Below, piece by piece: positions 1 through 15,454 of a stretch of 64,000 nucleotides of DNA. Both the position numbers and the translations under genes were made by a program. The notes beneath the pieces are model-generated. The model saw only the letters and a list, made by a program, of their open reading frames with translations. It had not been told where the DNA came from and ran no database searches. Position 1 is the first letter of the stretch, and each line of letters begins with the position of its first letter. Origin of the DNA: Syngnathus acus (Eukaryota; Chordata; Actinopteri; Syngnathiformes; Syngnathidae); the NCBI RefSeq assembly GCF_901709675.1, contig NC_051089.1:7685476-7749475 (forward strand). The letters run 5' to 3'.

Positions 1-740
1 ATCTGTCTCTTTAATTCTATACCAAGCCATTGTTGTATGTGCAAACTCTTCATACTTTTATTCTTTAATTGCCAAATTCTGATCAGTCTCATTTTGCTTC
101 TGGCTATGCACGCCCTCCCACCCTCCTAAGTCCCTGGAGTTTATTTTAACCTCCTTGGCTGCTCCTCTTTCACTTCTTGTGGCCTCTTATACGGCACTCA
201 CACCTGCCTCACTCACACATATGTGTGCTGCATGCATGTATATACACCGTATTGCCTTTCCAGCCTTCTTTTATGCACAAACACGGAGGAGTGGAGTAGA
301 GTTAAAATTAATCTAAGTGCTCCTATGATGGAGACAGATAAGATTAATCTCCGATCGATTTAATGTCGGTGGCCAACTGGCCATTATAGAGGATTGAGGA
401 TTTGAAGATGATAATGACATTAGGCAATACTATCAAATTGTTAGTGCACGCATTTATCTCTCATCATTTCATGCTCTGACTGTAGCTTCGAAAAACAAAG
501 TCATTTTGAAAGTGCTAGAAATATAATCAAGTATAAAAGAGCAATATTGCATCCACACAAGAATTCAAAGTATGTCAACAGCAGGTGCAATTTGAAACGT
601 TTCTGTTTTTTACATCATATACATGACTTGATATGATTATAATGCTGGTTGTTTTTAAGCCAACCGACTGACCTTCCAGTTCTTTGGGCTGGGGCCTAAA
701 TGTGTTCAGATGAGGGAAGCATTTTCCCATTTTAAGGCTG
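1..740. other. Intergenic, upstream of acta1
   Basis: AT-rich DNA with no convincing exon. No ORF resembles a known protein and no clear repeat boundary is visible. It may hold distal acta1 control elements, but nothing can be pinned down by eye. Confidence 0.5.
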
Positions 741-850
741 TGTGAGGCCTACTAGCAGCAGATCTCTAACCGTGCTTGGTAGCAACTGCCATCTCCCCCT
801 GGAAAGCCCACCCCGCTACCACCAGCAGCACCCCCAGGGGTCCGTGGACT

Positions 851-1112
851 CCTTATACGGCCCTGAGGAGTGCCCGCAAGCCTCTACGGGAGGTCAAACC
901 GACAGCTCCAAATATGGCAGGCGCTTCTCTCTGTCGCGGGGGCGCGCCGCCTTGTCACTCATGAGCTCCCTGAAACCTGATGGATGGCCGTCACAGACTC
1001 TATACCCCACACACCCGACTCCCCCTGCCTAACCCCCATGCCCTGGAAGCATCCAAATATGGTAGAGGCCCGGGGTGGGTACCTTTGTGAATGGTGGAGG
1101 TTGTGTATATAA
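851..1112 (+). promoter_or_regulatory. acta1 promoter: CArG boxes and TATA box
   Basis: Two perfect and identical SRF sites, CCAAATATGG, lie at 908-917 and 1053-1062. A CArG-like CCTTATACGG with one non-A/T core base lies at 851-860. A TATATAA box at 1106-1112 follows the proximal CArG by about 44 bp. This is the classic layout of vertebrate sarcomeric actin promoters, in which SRF drives muscle expression. The region is GC-rich compared with its flanks. The arrangement is read directly; SRF control is inferred from the family. Confidence 0.85.
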
Positions 1113-1135
1113 GCTGACCTGGCAGCAGAGAGGAC

Positions 1136-1199
1136 CGTAGCTGGTTCAGCAACAGCACTGGTTGGGTCATTCTCTCCAAGCCGCAGACACTCACCTAAG
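1136..1199 (+). other. acta1 5' non-coding exon 1 (start approximate)
   Basis: The exon starts about 25-30 bp after the TATA box and ends at a strong donor (CCTAAG|GTAAG, exon end 1199). It contains no ATG. It would splice to the exon that begins at 2244, eight bases before the actin start codon. A leader intron of about 1 kb (1200-2243) is usual for this gene family. The transcription start is inferred, not visible. Confidence 0.7.
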
Positions 1200-1529
1200 G
1201 TAAGATGCTGGGACTCCTAGGGGCCACACATCCGGGATAGGGGGGGACACACTTGGGATAGAACCACTCTGGAACTAACAGTAGAGGGGAAAGGGAAATA
1301 GAAATTCAATTTGTATCATCTTGTTTTAGAGAAGGAGGATATTTACTAGAGGTGACTCTTGAAAGTCACGATAAAATAGATCCTAACAATCAACATTTAA
1401 TTAAAAATGTACTTTTGAGTTCGATAATAATCAGCTCATTCAATCATTACAAGACTGTAAGAAAGCAGAGTCATAGATGTTGATATATAAATTTGGATGT
1501 TTTAATATATATAATGAATGTAGACCTTG

Positions 1530-1640
1530 TGTCTGACTGGTATTCAGTCCAAAGTGTAGTCCGCCTTTGCTCAAATTCAGCTGGGATAGCGTCCTGCAAA
1601 CTTTAACAGGATATACAGTAGAGAAAATGAATGGAGGGGA
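1530..1640 (+). repeat. Decayed dispersed fish repeat fragment
   Basis: Within acta1 intron 1, text such as GACTGGTATTCAGTCCAA, AGCTGGGATAGCGTCC and GAAAATGAATGGA resembles the widespread fish repeat that usually reads close to 'gactggcgaccagtcc ... agctgggataggctcc ... gaaaatggatgga'. Related fragments occur at 9620-9800 and, inverted, at 39585-39785. The family assignment is from memory. Confidence 0.5.
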
Positions 1641-2203
1641 TAATTAGTATATTGACGAATTCATTAGACATACAACTGTAAAATATCTTTCAGCATTTAT
1701 GGCATTTGCTGAGTTTTAGGTATCTGTACCTGAAAGAAAATAACGTGTTTAGTGTTTTTTTATTTTATTTAAATGTATTGTTTCCTCAGTTAAAAGCCCA
1801 AAAATAAGATAATATTGGTTTTGCTTAACACCGGTTATCTATCTAGTGTCAAATGTTATTGAGCAAAAAAGTACACTTCCAATTTAAATGCTCTCTGCTT
1901 AGTTTAACCTAAAATTGAAACAGCATCTGGTTATTTAATCAAAATGCATTCATCTTATCTTTTTTTATCCACAGAAAATCCACTTTTACCTTAAAATGAC
2001 AAAACTTTCTAACTTTATCACAGACAGAATGCACGTTTTTAACATAGCGAGTATAATTAGGTGTTTCTTTCTTGAGGTTCACGTCATGAAAATTGTATTA
2101 ATTAGTACGTAGAGGTCAAATGACTAATATATACTTTATTTAGGGCATTAAGCTAAACAAAACTTGCTGTAGTTACCTTCACATCCACTACCTGTGTATT
2201 TGA

Positions 2204-5160
<2,957 letters not shown>

Positions 5161-5428
5161 ATCCCTCGTCTGCCCCGGCTTCTCCGTCCTCTCCGCCACC
5201 AGCTTTGCGGAATTCAAGCGAGGGAGAGAAGCAGGAGAATCAACCTCTGCGGCACTGCAACATTCTGCTGTCAATGGACTACTGTCTGTCTGTGCTGTTG
5301 ACATTCTTAACTATGCACTGTTTCAACAAATGTGCATATTTTATTGCTGTCTGTTGCCTGTGTTGTACGGAGAAAGGCTGTAAAAAAAAAACACCACTGA
5401 ACCATGCATCCAACCAAAAAATCACTTT

Positions 5429-5434
5429 AATAAA
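5429..5434 (+). other. acta1 poly(A) signal AATAAA
   Basis: Canonical hexamer 269 bp after the actin stop codon, followed by AT-rich sequence. This implies a 3' UTR of about 0.3 kb. Confidence 0.75.
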
Positions 5435-5449
5435 AAAATAACAACAACA

Positions 5450-7380
5450 TGTTGCCCAACACATGTGAATGTCAGTGTATATACATATTAATAATTTATT
5501 AAAGTCCATTATTTGGTACTTTTGACCCTGCTTTATTATTTTCAAATAGACAAGGCTAATTTAATGATAATTATAAAAACAATGTAGCCAAAGACTAATG
5601 CTGGAAATCAAGCAAAATATTCACCAAGGGGTCAAAAATGAACAAACTGTAAACATATAAAATATTAGTTTTAGGAAGAGATGATAGTTTCCCATCCAAT
5701 AGAACTGGAAGAAGGAGAGGGTCTCTCTCCCTTTCCCATCAACCAATGCGGTCGGGTCACAGAGTCCAGTGAAATGTTGTTGCTTCCGAGTTTGACTTGC
5801 CAGGAATGTGCCCAGGCAGCAGAAGCATGGGCAGCTCCGTTTTGGGCCCCGACGGGATGACGGACACTCGACACCTTGAGTCCTGTATTACAACACTGGG
5901 AGAGGGCCCAGGCCTTTTTTAGGCAAAACGTCGACCTGCAGGGCACAGCCTCCACCCATGTATGCTTCACAACCTCAGTGGATGGATGGTTTTCTTTGAC
6001 ACCCGATTCTCAGAATCCCAATCATTTTTGTCATTAGGAATTCCCAATCACTGTACTTGGATGGTGGCAGTAACTAACTTCACAAGTGGCAATCTATTTG
6101 ATAAAATTACTGAACAATTCTTAAAAAGCTGTAAACAAAGTAACAAGTAAAACAAAGAAATTGACACCTTTTGGATTTAAATGAACCACACTTTTCTGTC
6201 TGCCAGCTTAATGTTAAATAGCAACAGAACACAGTGTAACAACACATGTCGACAGACAACATTACAGTACTGATGGTCATATATTTTTTTTATCGTCTAG
6301 TGCCGATGTACTAATGAGCTGGGAGAAGAGGTGAGAGTCTCATGTATGTGTATCCATCTATCATTCTGCCCTCGGGTGTTCAAGGCGAGCAGAAGTAGCC
6401 CTTCAATTTATGTAGTGTCACAAAAAATGGTACAAATTAAACACATTATAAAGCCAACTGACTTTTTGTGACATTTTATTTTGGGCGGTGTGCTATTTTG
6501 CTCATGTAAAATATGTACTTTGGCTCAAGGTTAAGAAACATTTATATGAACATATTATATTCATATGAAGGCCATCAGTAGGTTTCACCTTTTAATTTAA
6601 ACTTAAGCTTTATTTGTCGCAGAGTCTGAGACTGCATGTATACACTTTGTGCCAGCTGTATAAATGATAATTTATTTGACAAAAAAAACTGTATTGAAGC
6701 CTGTCAGTAGGTTGCAGTAGCTCTCTTTTAGCATTTGCATGAATTGCTCCACGTGTATCAAAGCAAAGTGTCGCATGTAACCATTGTAAACCCCAGTACG
6801 TATCCAACTTTATTTAGACCACTGCAAATCATTATCACTGCATCTTTGACAGTGACACCTCGGCCACCTGTTGCTAGCGATGTGTTTGGCTTTTTAAAGA
6901 GACGTCTCCGACTGGGCGGTGCTAAAGAGGAGTATTACAAACAGGCAGCTACAAACAGGCGGCTCCGACATGAACGCCATCTGTCACCGGCTTCCGTGAA
7001 ACCCAAGCCGAGTGTAAGTATAACTTACTGTGCACCGATTTAGAGTCTTAGCCAGTCGGATTTTCGACTGTAATGTTCTCTGTTGCTGCCAGGAACAATA
7101 TACAGTCTTAACGAGACTGACAGCGAGCATCACGTCTACGTCCGTGATTATCTTCAGCGAAGTGACTATAAATAGCACGGACATCAAATTTTAATTGATT
7201 TGCGCAGACACGGTTTTAAAATGACACAGTTCTTACTGGCTTGCATTAATAACAGCATCAGCGTCCTATACAGGTGGAATAATTGTGACAGACTTCGGTT
7301 ATTAGAGTACAGTTCTGTGTTATGGGCATACGGTACTGTAATTCTTTGACAGCCATTTAAATCTCAACAACCAATAATAA
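5450..7380. other. Intergenic acta1-ccsap
   Basis: Mostly AT-rich and without recognisable genes. Exceptions are a GC-richer stretch at about 5690-5960 that I cannot identify, and about 6890-7015, which carries two near-identical ACAAACAGGC(A/G)GCT units (about 6937-6966) and ends near a donor-like GTGTAAGTA. The latter could be a distal non-coding exon of ccsap, but this is speculative. Confidence 0.4.
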
Positions 7381-7392
7381 TAGGAGGTGGGG

Positions 7393-7400
7393 TGACGTCA
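7393..7400. promoter_or_regulatory. Palindromic CRE (TGACGTCA), probable ccsap promoter
   Basis: A perfect cAMP-response element lies about 400 bp before the ccsap start codon, followed by CpG-bearing sequence (GCGACGCGTTGGCGC). Perfect CREs with flanking CpGs are common in proximal promoters bound by ATF/CREB. The link to ccsap is positional. Confidence 0.5.
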
Positions 7401-7799
7401 TTATTTTGCGACGCGTTGGCGCAAATCCGATTTGGTATTTTTCTTAATTTATAATAATTATGATAGTCAATCATTTTATATCATGTAAAATTGGATTTTG
7501 TTGGCTTTCTTCACGCTAAGATATTGTGTGGGGGGCTTTAGATTAACGTAGCAAGCAACGTAAATATCCGGACTAAGGCGGAAGTAGGCGGGGTCTAAAG
7601 ATCAGGCTGCTTCGCCATTGGTTGAAAGCCTCCCACCTGTTTGGGTTTAAATACATGACTGCGAAGCTCGGCTCAACGATAGTAATAATAATTGTAAGAG
7701 TTGTACTTTCCATTTTATAAGCGCAATTTGCACATTGGCAACATTGATGTTTTTCAGACTCATGTGATTCGTTGCTCGACAACTCTATCGGAAAAGAAG

Positions 7800-9117
7800 A
7801 TGGTCACCAAAAGGAATTGTTCGGAGTACATGAAGAAATTTAAAACCCCCAAATGGGAGACTTGCTCGAATTGTTATGAGGAGATGCTCAGTTATAGGCT
7901 GGGTCGCAGACTTCTGGAACAATCACACAACCCTTGGATCTGGATTGGATCTGACAGCGACTCGGATTCTGCTGGAGAAAATTTACCTCGGACCGACAGG
8001 AGCCAGGCCCAGTCTTCTGAGACAGGTGATGAGCCTGTAGGGGTGCAACTGCAGGAGTATCAGGGGGCCAGGACTGATGTACCGAGACTTCCCGTCCTGG
8101 AAAATGAGGAACATGGTAATATTGGAATAAAAAAAACTCTCAAGTATATGGTTGCTGTCTCTAAGCGGTTTCTCTTTCCTGTTAGATGATCCTCCTCAAG
8201 GGATCAGAGAGGCACCAGAAGAGACAGAAGAACAGAGTTGCAGTAAACACAAAAGTTTTACTGACAGAGGAGCACAAACAGGTATTTGTCAGGTCATGTC
8301 AAAGAAGCTAAATGAAAGAAAATAACATCTAAAAAAAATGTAATGATATGAAAGAAAATGTCGAAATAAATAATGCATCCGTAATGGGCAGTCAGCCATA
8401 ATATTTGGACACCCAGATTACAGATAATAAAAAGTAGGTATGACTTTGCAAGTCTCATATAAAGTTAAAATGATTCATACCCTGACCAAAGTTGGAATGT
8501 ATTTAAGTTTCTATTTCTTTGAAGGTATGTATCATCTCTTTGGAAATGACATATGTTGCGTGTCTCGTCCAGAAAAAGATCCTCCAGCTCCACGGAAACA
8601 GCAAACAAAGCCACAGAGGATTCCTAAGTTTACATGCGTCCAGCGGGTCAAAAAAACGGCAGTGGCGCGGCCTCCGGATGAGAATCGCAGACATCCTTTT
8701 GCTCTGTATGCTTCTGGTGAGAAGGATGCCGACACTGCCGGGAAAAAGACGCACAACGTCCGACCTGCTGCTTCGACCAATCAGGTAATTTAGTCTTGCT
8801 TTTTTTTGACATCCTTGATATCCAAATTAAGGTGTATGTACTAGTACACAAGTAACACGAACAATAAAGTAAATGCTCAAAAAGCTTTTCATATTACGAG
8901 GGATGCAGAGCCTTACCCTTTCTGTTGCTTTTAGATCCATGTATCTGCTCTGAGGGCCAAGTCGAGACGGGAAATAGAACGACACGTCCAGTTCCAGCAA
9001 AGTGAACCACCTCGAGCCAAGTCGGCTGATTTGGAAAAAGTCCGAAAGAAGGTTCAAACTGAATTTAACCCTTGGCTCACTGAGTACATGCGCTGCTTCT
9101 CTGCTCGCTCTCGATGA
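7800..9117 (+). CDS. ccsap: Centriole, cilia and spindle-associated protein
   Basis: Microtubule-binding protein of centrioles, cilia and spindle. Coding exons: 7800-8115, 8186-8281, 8573-8784, 8935-9117. They sum to 807 nt, giving 268 aa (human protein about 270). Three blocks match the family as I know it: an N-terminal block [12 protein letters not shown] followed by [17 protein letters not shown], a central [19 protein letters not shown], and a C-terminal [13 protein letters not shown]. The middle is acidic, rich in Ser, Glu and Asp, and poorly conserved. The ATG at 7800 was chosen because the conserved SEYM block follows within ten residues. An in-frame ATG at 7701 would add 33 residues without family support. 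All exon phases close. AATAAA lies at 9133. Position next to acta1 and rab4a matches human 1q42. Confidence 0.92.
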
Positions 9118-9132
9118 AACATGCACAATTCA

Positions 9133-9138
9133 AATAAA
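9133..9138 (+). other. ccsap poly(A) signal AATAAA
   Basis: Canonical hexamer 15 bp after the ccsap stop codon, which would give an unusually short 3' UTR. A later site may also be used. Confidence 0.55.
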
Positions 9139-11448
9139 TATGATTATACTATTATTGCCAAACAAGTTCATGGGCTAATAGGCAATCACTGAAAGTAGAA
9201 ATATTCAGACACATACAGATATTTCTTCAGACTGATACCAGTATGAGTACTCACTCTTGAGCACTCAGCATTACTGATACCAAGTACCGATACCACCAGT
9301 ACCTATGATATTCTAATTAACACAATGATAGATCATTGTGAACAATTACTTTTCTATCTTTCTGACTTACATGACGAGTTCCTGGCGATACCTTCAATTA
9401 ATACCTGATATCAATACTTACTCATTCCTAATTGAAGGTAATTTAATGGTTATCCTAATAGCGACATTGTTGATGTAGAGTCATAGCTTTCAAAGCCATA
9501 TTTGGATTCAAGCCCTTTAAAAGTAAACAGATGCTTTTATAAGAGTGTATTTCTTCAGGAGAACTACTTAAAGTGTGCTTCAGAATTTAGAAATACAGGG
9601 TCAAAATCTCTTTGCTTCCTATGTGGGGCTTGCATGTTCTCCCCCAAAGTTACGTAGTTGTTTGGTTAAGAACAGACTAAATAGTTTATAGGTGTGAATA
9701 TGATTGTAAATAATTGTTTGTGTGCCTTGTGATTGACTGGCAACTGGTCCAAGGTGTATCTGGGATAGGCTCCAGTTCACCTGCGAGCCTCATGAGAACA
9801 AATGCTTTAGAATATAAATCTACTACAAGGTTTATTTGTTTTGACTAATAAAATCACAAGGGCACTTTTTGCTACTTTCTTAGGTTTTTGTCATTAGGTT
9901 GAGATCACCAAAACGAATGTGCATTCCTTATCGAACATGTGATGAGACAGTATGAAGAAATTGTCTACCTGATAGGTGGACACATTGCTGTTGTACATAA
10001 ACTGATGTAAAACTGTAATGAGCAGAGCGTGGAGACTATCCGCCCTTGACACATTTTTTTCAAGGCCATCTAATGACCTTTTGTGAGACATACTGTTGCG
10101 GTGGTTATCTTTAGGAGGTTTATAAATTAAGCTTATTGAGGTGTTTTAACCACTAATATTGAATTGATTGTAATTGTCATTAAAGAACTGACAGCAAGCC
10201 AAATAAATGAATGGAAAGACACTTACTTGGAAGGTTAACGAGCTCTGTGCCATATAATAAAATCTTATTTATACTGATGTTAAAAACGTTTAGGCTAAAA
10301 TTAACCTTTTTTTTTTTTAGTTCAGTATTTCAGAGTCAGGTTTGATTGTTTGTTTATTGTAACTGAAATTCCAGCATAATTCTGTAAATATATTTTTGAG
10401 CAAATAAGTGACATTTTGTGCAATATTAAAATGCTGGAAATAGTGCAAAGTCTGACAATCTCTGGAATTTTGTCACTCTTTTTTGGTTTACATGTTGATG
10501 TAAGTTCTTTTCTCCATCAAACAGATTTTGATTTGAGGAATGGTCATTAATATTTGAGTGCTCTATAAGAGCAGCTGATATTCTGTCTAAATTGAAAGGT
10601 TTGGATCAGTGTACAAGTTTGATGTTTTCCTTCTGTTGTCCCTTCATCTTCAGAACATGAATACAATATCCTCAATATAAAAGCAATACTAAAATCAGGA
10701 GTTAACTGTTCAATTTCTTACAATGTCATGTTTCAAATTTCAGGCCTTTAATAAACGCAGTTTCCAAATGTCTTGTACCTTTTAATGTACCCACCAAGTT
10801 ATATATTTTTGAAGAGAAAAACTATTTTCAAGTGAATTGTGGATTTGTATTTTTTTTGTTTTTATTTTAAAAACATATGCTTTTATCATACACAATAAAT
10901 AAAAAAAACATGATATTCAGAGAGAGATAAAAGCAAAATGAATGATATAGAATAATGGGAATTGAATCATAATGCAAGACAACCCAATTGATCAACCCTT
11001 ATATAATACACTCAATTTGTAATTACCTCACTTTTTGGTGTACTTTAGTTTCCATAACAGGGACACTGTAAAATAAACATAAACGTTGCTTTTTGAGTCT
11101 AGAATGCGTATCAAAATATATATGAGGCCATGGCTCATTCTCCAAATTAAAAAAAATAATACAAAGAGAGTTACAACAAAAAAAAGCTTTGGAGGCAGTG
11201 TTGCAACATTTTGCAAACAGTTGAGGAAAAATATATTTGATTGTTGATTTTTTTTTTTTTTAACTACAGCAGTCATATAAACAAGCAACACAAATAAATG
11301 AGGGACATTCTTTGTTGAAATCTTTTGGATGAAACATGCTACAGTGTCAGATACTATGTTGCTTATGCTCAAGAAGAATAACTGGGAAATGTATTTCAAT
11401 TTACACATCAGTTAAATAAGCTGTAGGATAGAAGGATTAAAAAGTACA
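9139..11448. other. Intergenic ccsap-rab4a
   Basis: AT-rich spacer between the convergent genes ccsap (+) and rab4a (-). About 9230-9310 has several GATACCA/GTACC words resembling fish repeat debris, and 9620-9800 is a recognisable dispersed repeat. The rest shows nothing I can support; a 126-codon open frame on the minus strand at 11028-11408 has no coding character. Confidence 0.5.
9620..9800 (+). repeat. Degenerate dispersed fish repeat
   Basis: Contains GCTTGCATGTTCTCCCCC, then GTGATTGACTGGCAACTGGTCCA and GGGATAGGCTCCAGTTCACC. These resemble consecutive parts of a very common fish interspersed repeat ('tgcatgttctcccc ... attggctggcaacc ... gggataggctcca'). No terminal repeats or coding capacity remain. 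Confidence 0.6.
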
Positions 11449-11454
11449 TTTATT
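11449..11454 (-). other. Candidate rab4a poly(A) signal (TTTATT on + strand)
   Basis: An AATAAA on the minus strand about 600 bp past the rab4a stop codon. The 11455-12051 stretch is then the rab4a 3' UTR; it has no other feature. Confidence 0.4.
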
Positions 11455-12051
11455 ACATTAGTTAGTGCATCGAGAACCGGCGCCACCCATTTACAAAATA
11501 TACAATCGGCTGTCCATCAAGACTACTTGTATACACCGTAGCGCATAATGATGACAATAAAACATGGGGAAAAGAAGCACACGCGGGATATCTGATTCGA
11601 TAATGTTTTCATAATTAAATCATCTGATATTTTGATATAACATGCGCCAAGCTCTATATACAGTTTCATTGTGCAGTGTAGGAAGGGAAGTGCAGTTGTA
11701 ATGTAATGTAACCAATACAATACGTACATAGATGCCAGTTGTTCTACCTCGAGGGCAAAGCGCAGAGAGGGTCGCTTCAAAGTGGACTCGGTGCGGTGAC
11801 CAAGGAGCTTTGTTAATGGGAACGGCCGGCTGGAAAGGCTTCTCTGTTCCTGGCTGGTTCAGCCATGGCGACAAAAGTTCTGCGTAAAGGTCTGGGGGCA
11901 GTCACCAGGAACGTTGTAGGTCCCGCCCGGCTGTTGATGTCTTCAATATCCACTCTGAAACACAAACATTATAAAATCATCTTAACTTGAGCATCCATCT
12001 AGTCCTGTGTAAACTAAGTCAGGGCAAGTAGAGTTACCCGTGATTCGCCTA

Positions 12052-14737
<2,686 letters not shown>

Positions 14738-15454
14738 CGCCAGTTTGGCGTTTTTGCAATAGGAACTGTGTCTCAAGTGAGGATCGCAGCTGGTTGACAG
14801 ATTGAAAGCTGAGCTAAGTGAAGGAAAATAGTCTTGTTGATGATCTCCCCGGATTGCATCGGAGTTTTCCTCTGACTTCCCGTCGGTGTTTTGTTGTTTC
14901 AAAATAAAAGCTTATTGACTCAGGAGTTGCGACAACCTTGATAGCGTCGCTCTGCAAGTTTGATCCATTTTATATTATTATTATTATTATACATTTGAAT
15001 TCATTTATATGAATTTTAATTGGTAAATTAATTTAATGCGGATGGTGAAATGAGATGGATTTTTTTCGGAAACGTCATTGCTATAAATTATAAGCATGAT
15101 AAAATCCGTATTACGCAAGGTTTTAAAAGTTAAACTTCAAAACATAAGATAGTCTAAAAAACTGATGCACTCAAAAACAATATTTTAAATTCGCCTCAAA
15201 AATACAACGGAAGGCCAAAAACTCATTTCTGATTGAAATTTAGTATTGATCAGGGTAATGAAAATGAATAATTATTGTATGAAACAATTTTACTGAATCG
15301 CAAACTGTAAATGCTGGCCAACTCCAGCTCACAAGGTGGCAGTGTGGTGCGCCTCACAGAAAGGAAATGCGCGAAAAGCACACAAAACGAAGGCAAATCG
15401 CGGCTAATTTAGCTAGCTTCCAGCTAGCCCAGCAGAATCGCTAATTATTAAAAC
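14738..15454. promoter_or_regulatory. Divergent rab4a / phf10 promoter region
   Basis: The start codons of rab4a (-) and phf10 (+) face away from each other across 717 bp. The phf10-proximal part (about 15310-15450) has CpG-bearing sequence (GTGGTGCGCC, ATGCGCGAAAAGC). The central part is AT-rich. No TATA box is seen, as expected for housekeeping genes. Whether the two genes share control is unknown. Confidence 0.5.

Noticed and set aside
7701-7799. Longer ccsap N-terminus from the in-frame ATG at 7701
   Set aside because: The extra residues lack family similarity, and the conserved block begins a few residues after the ATG at 7800.
11028-11408. 126-codon open frame on the minus strand between ccsap and rab4a
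   Set aside because: AT-rich, low-complexity composition (runs of Lys, Asn, Phe and Leu) with no known domain. It is probably chance.
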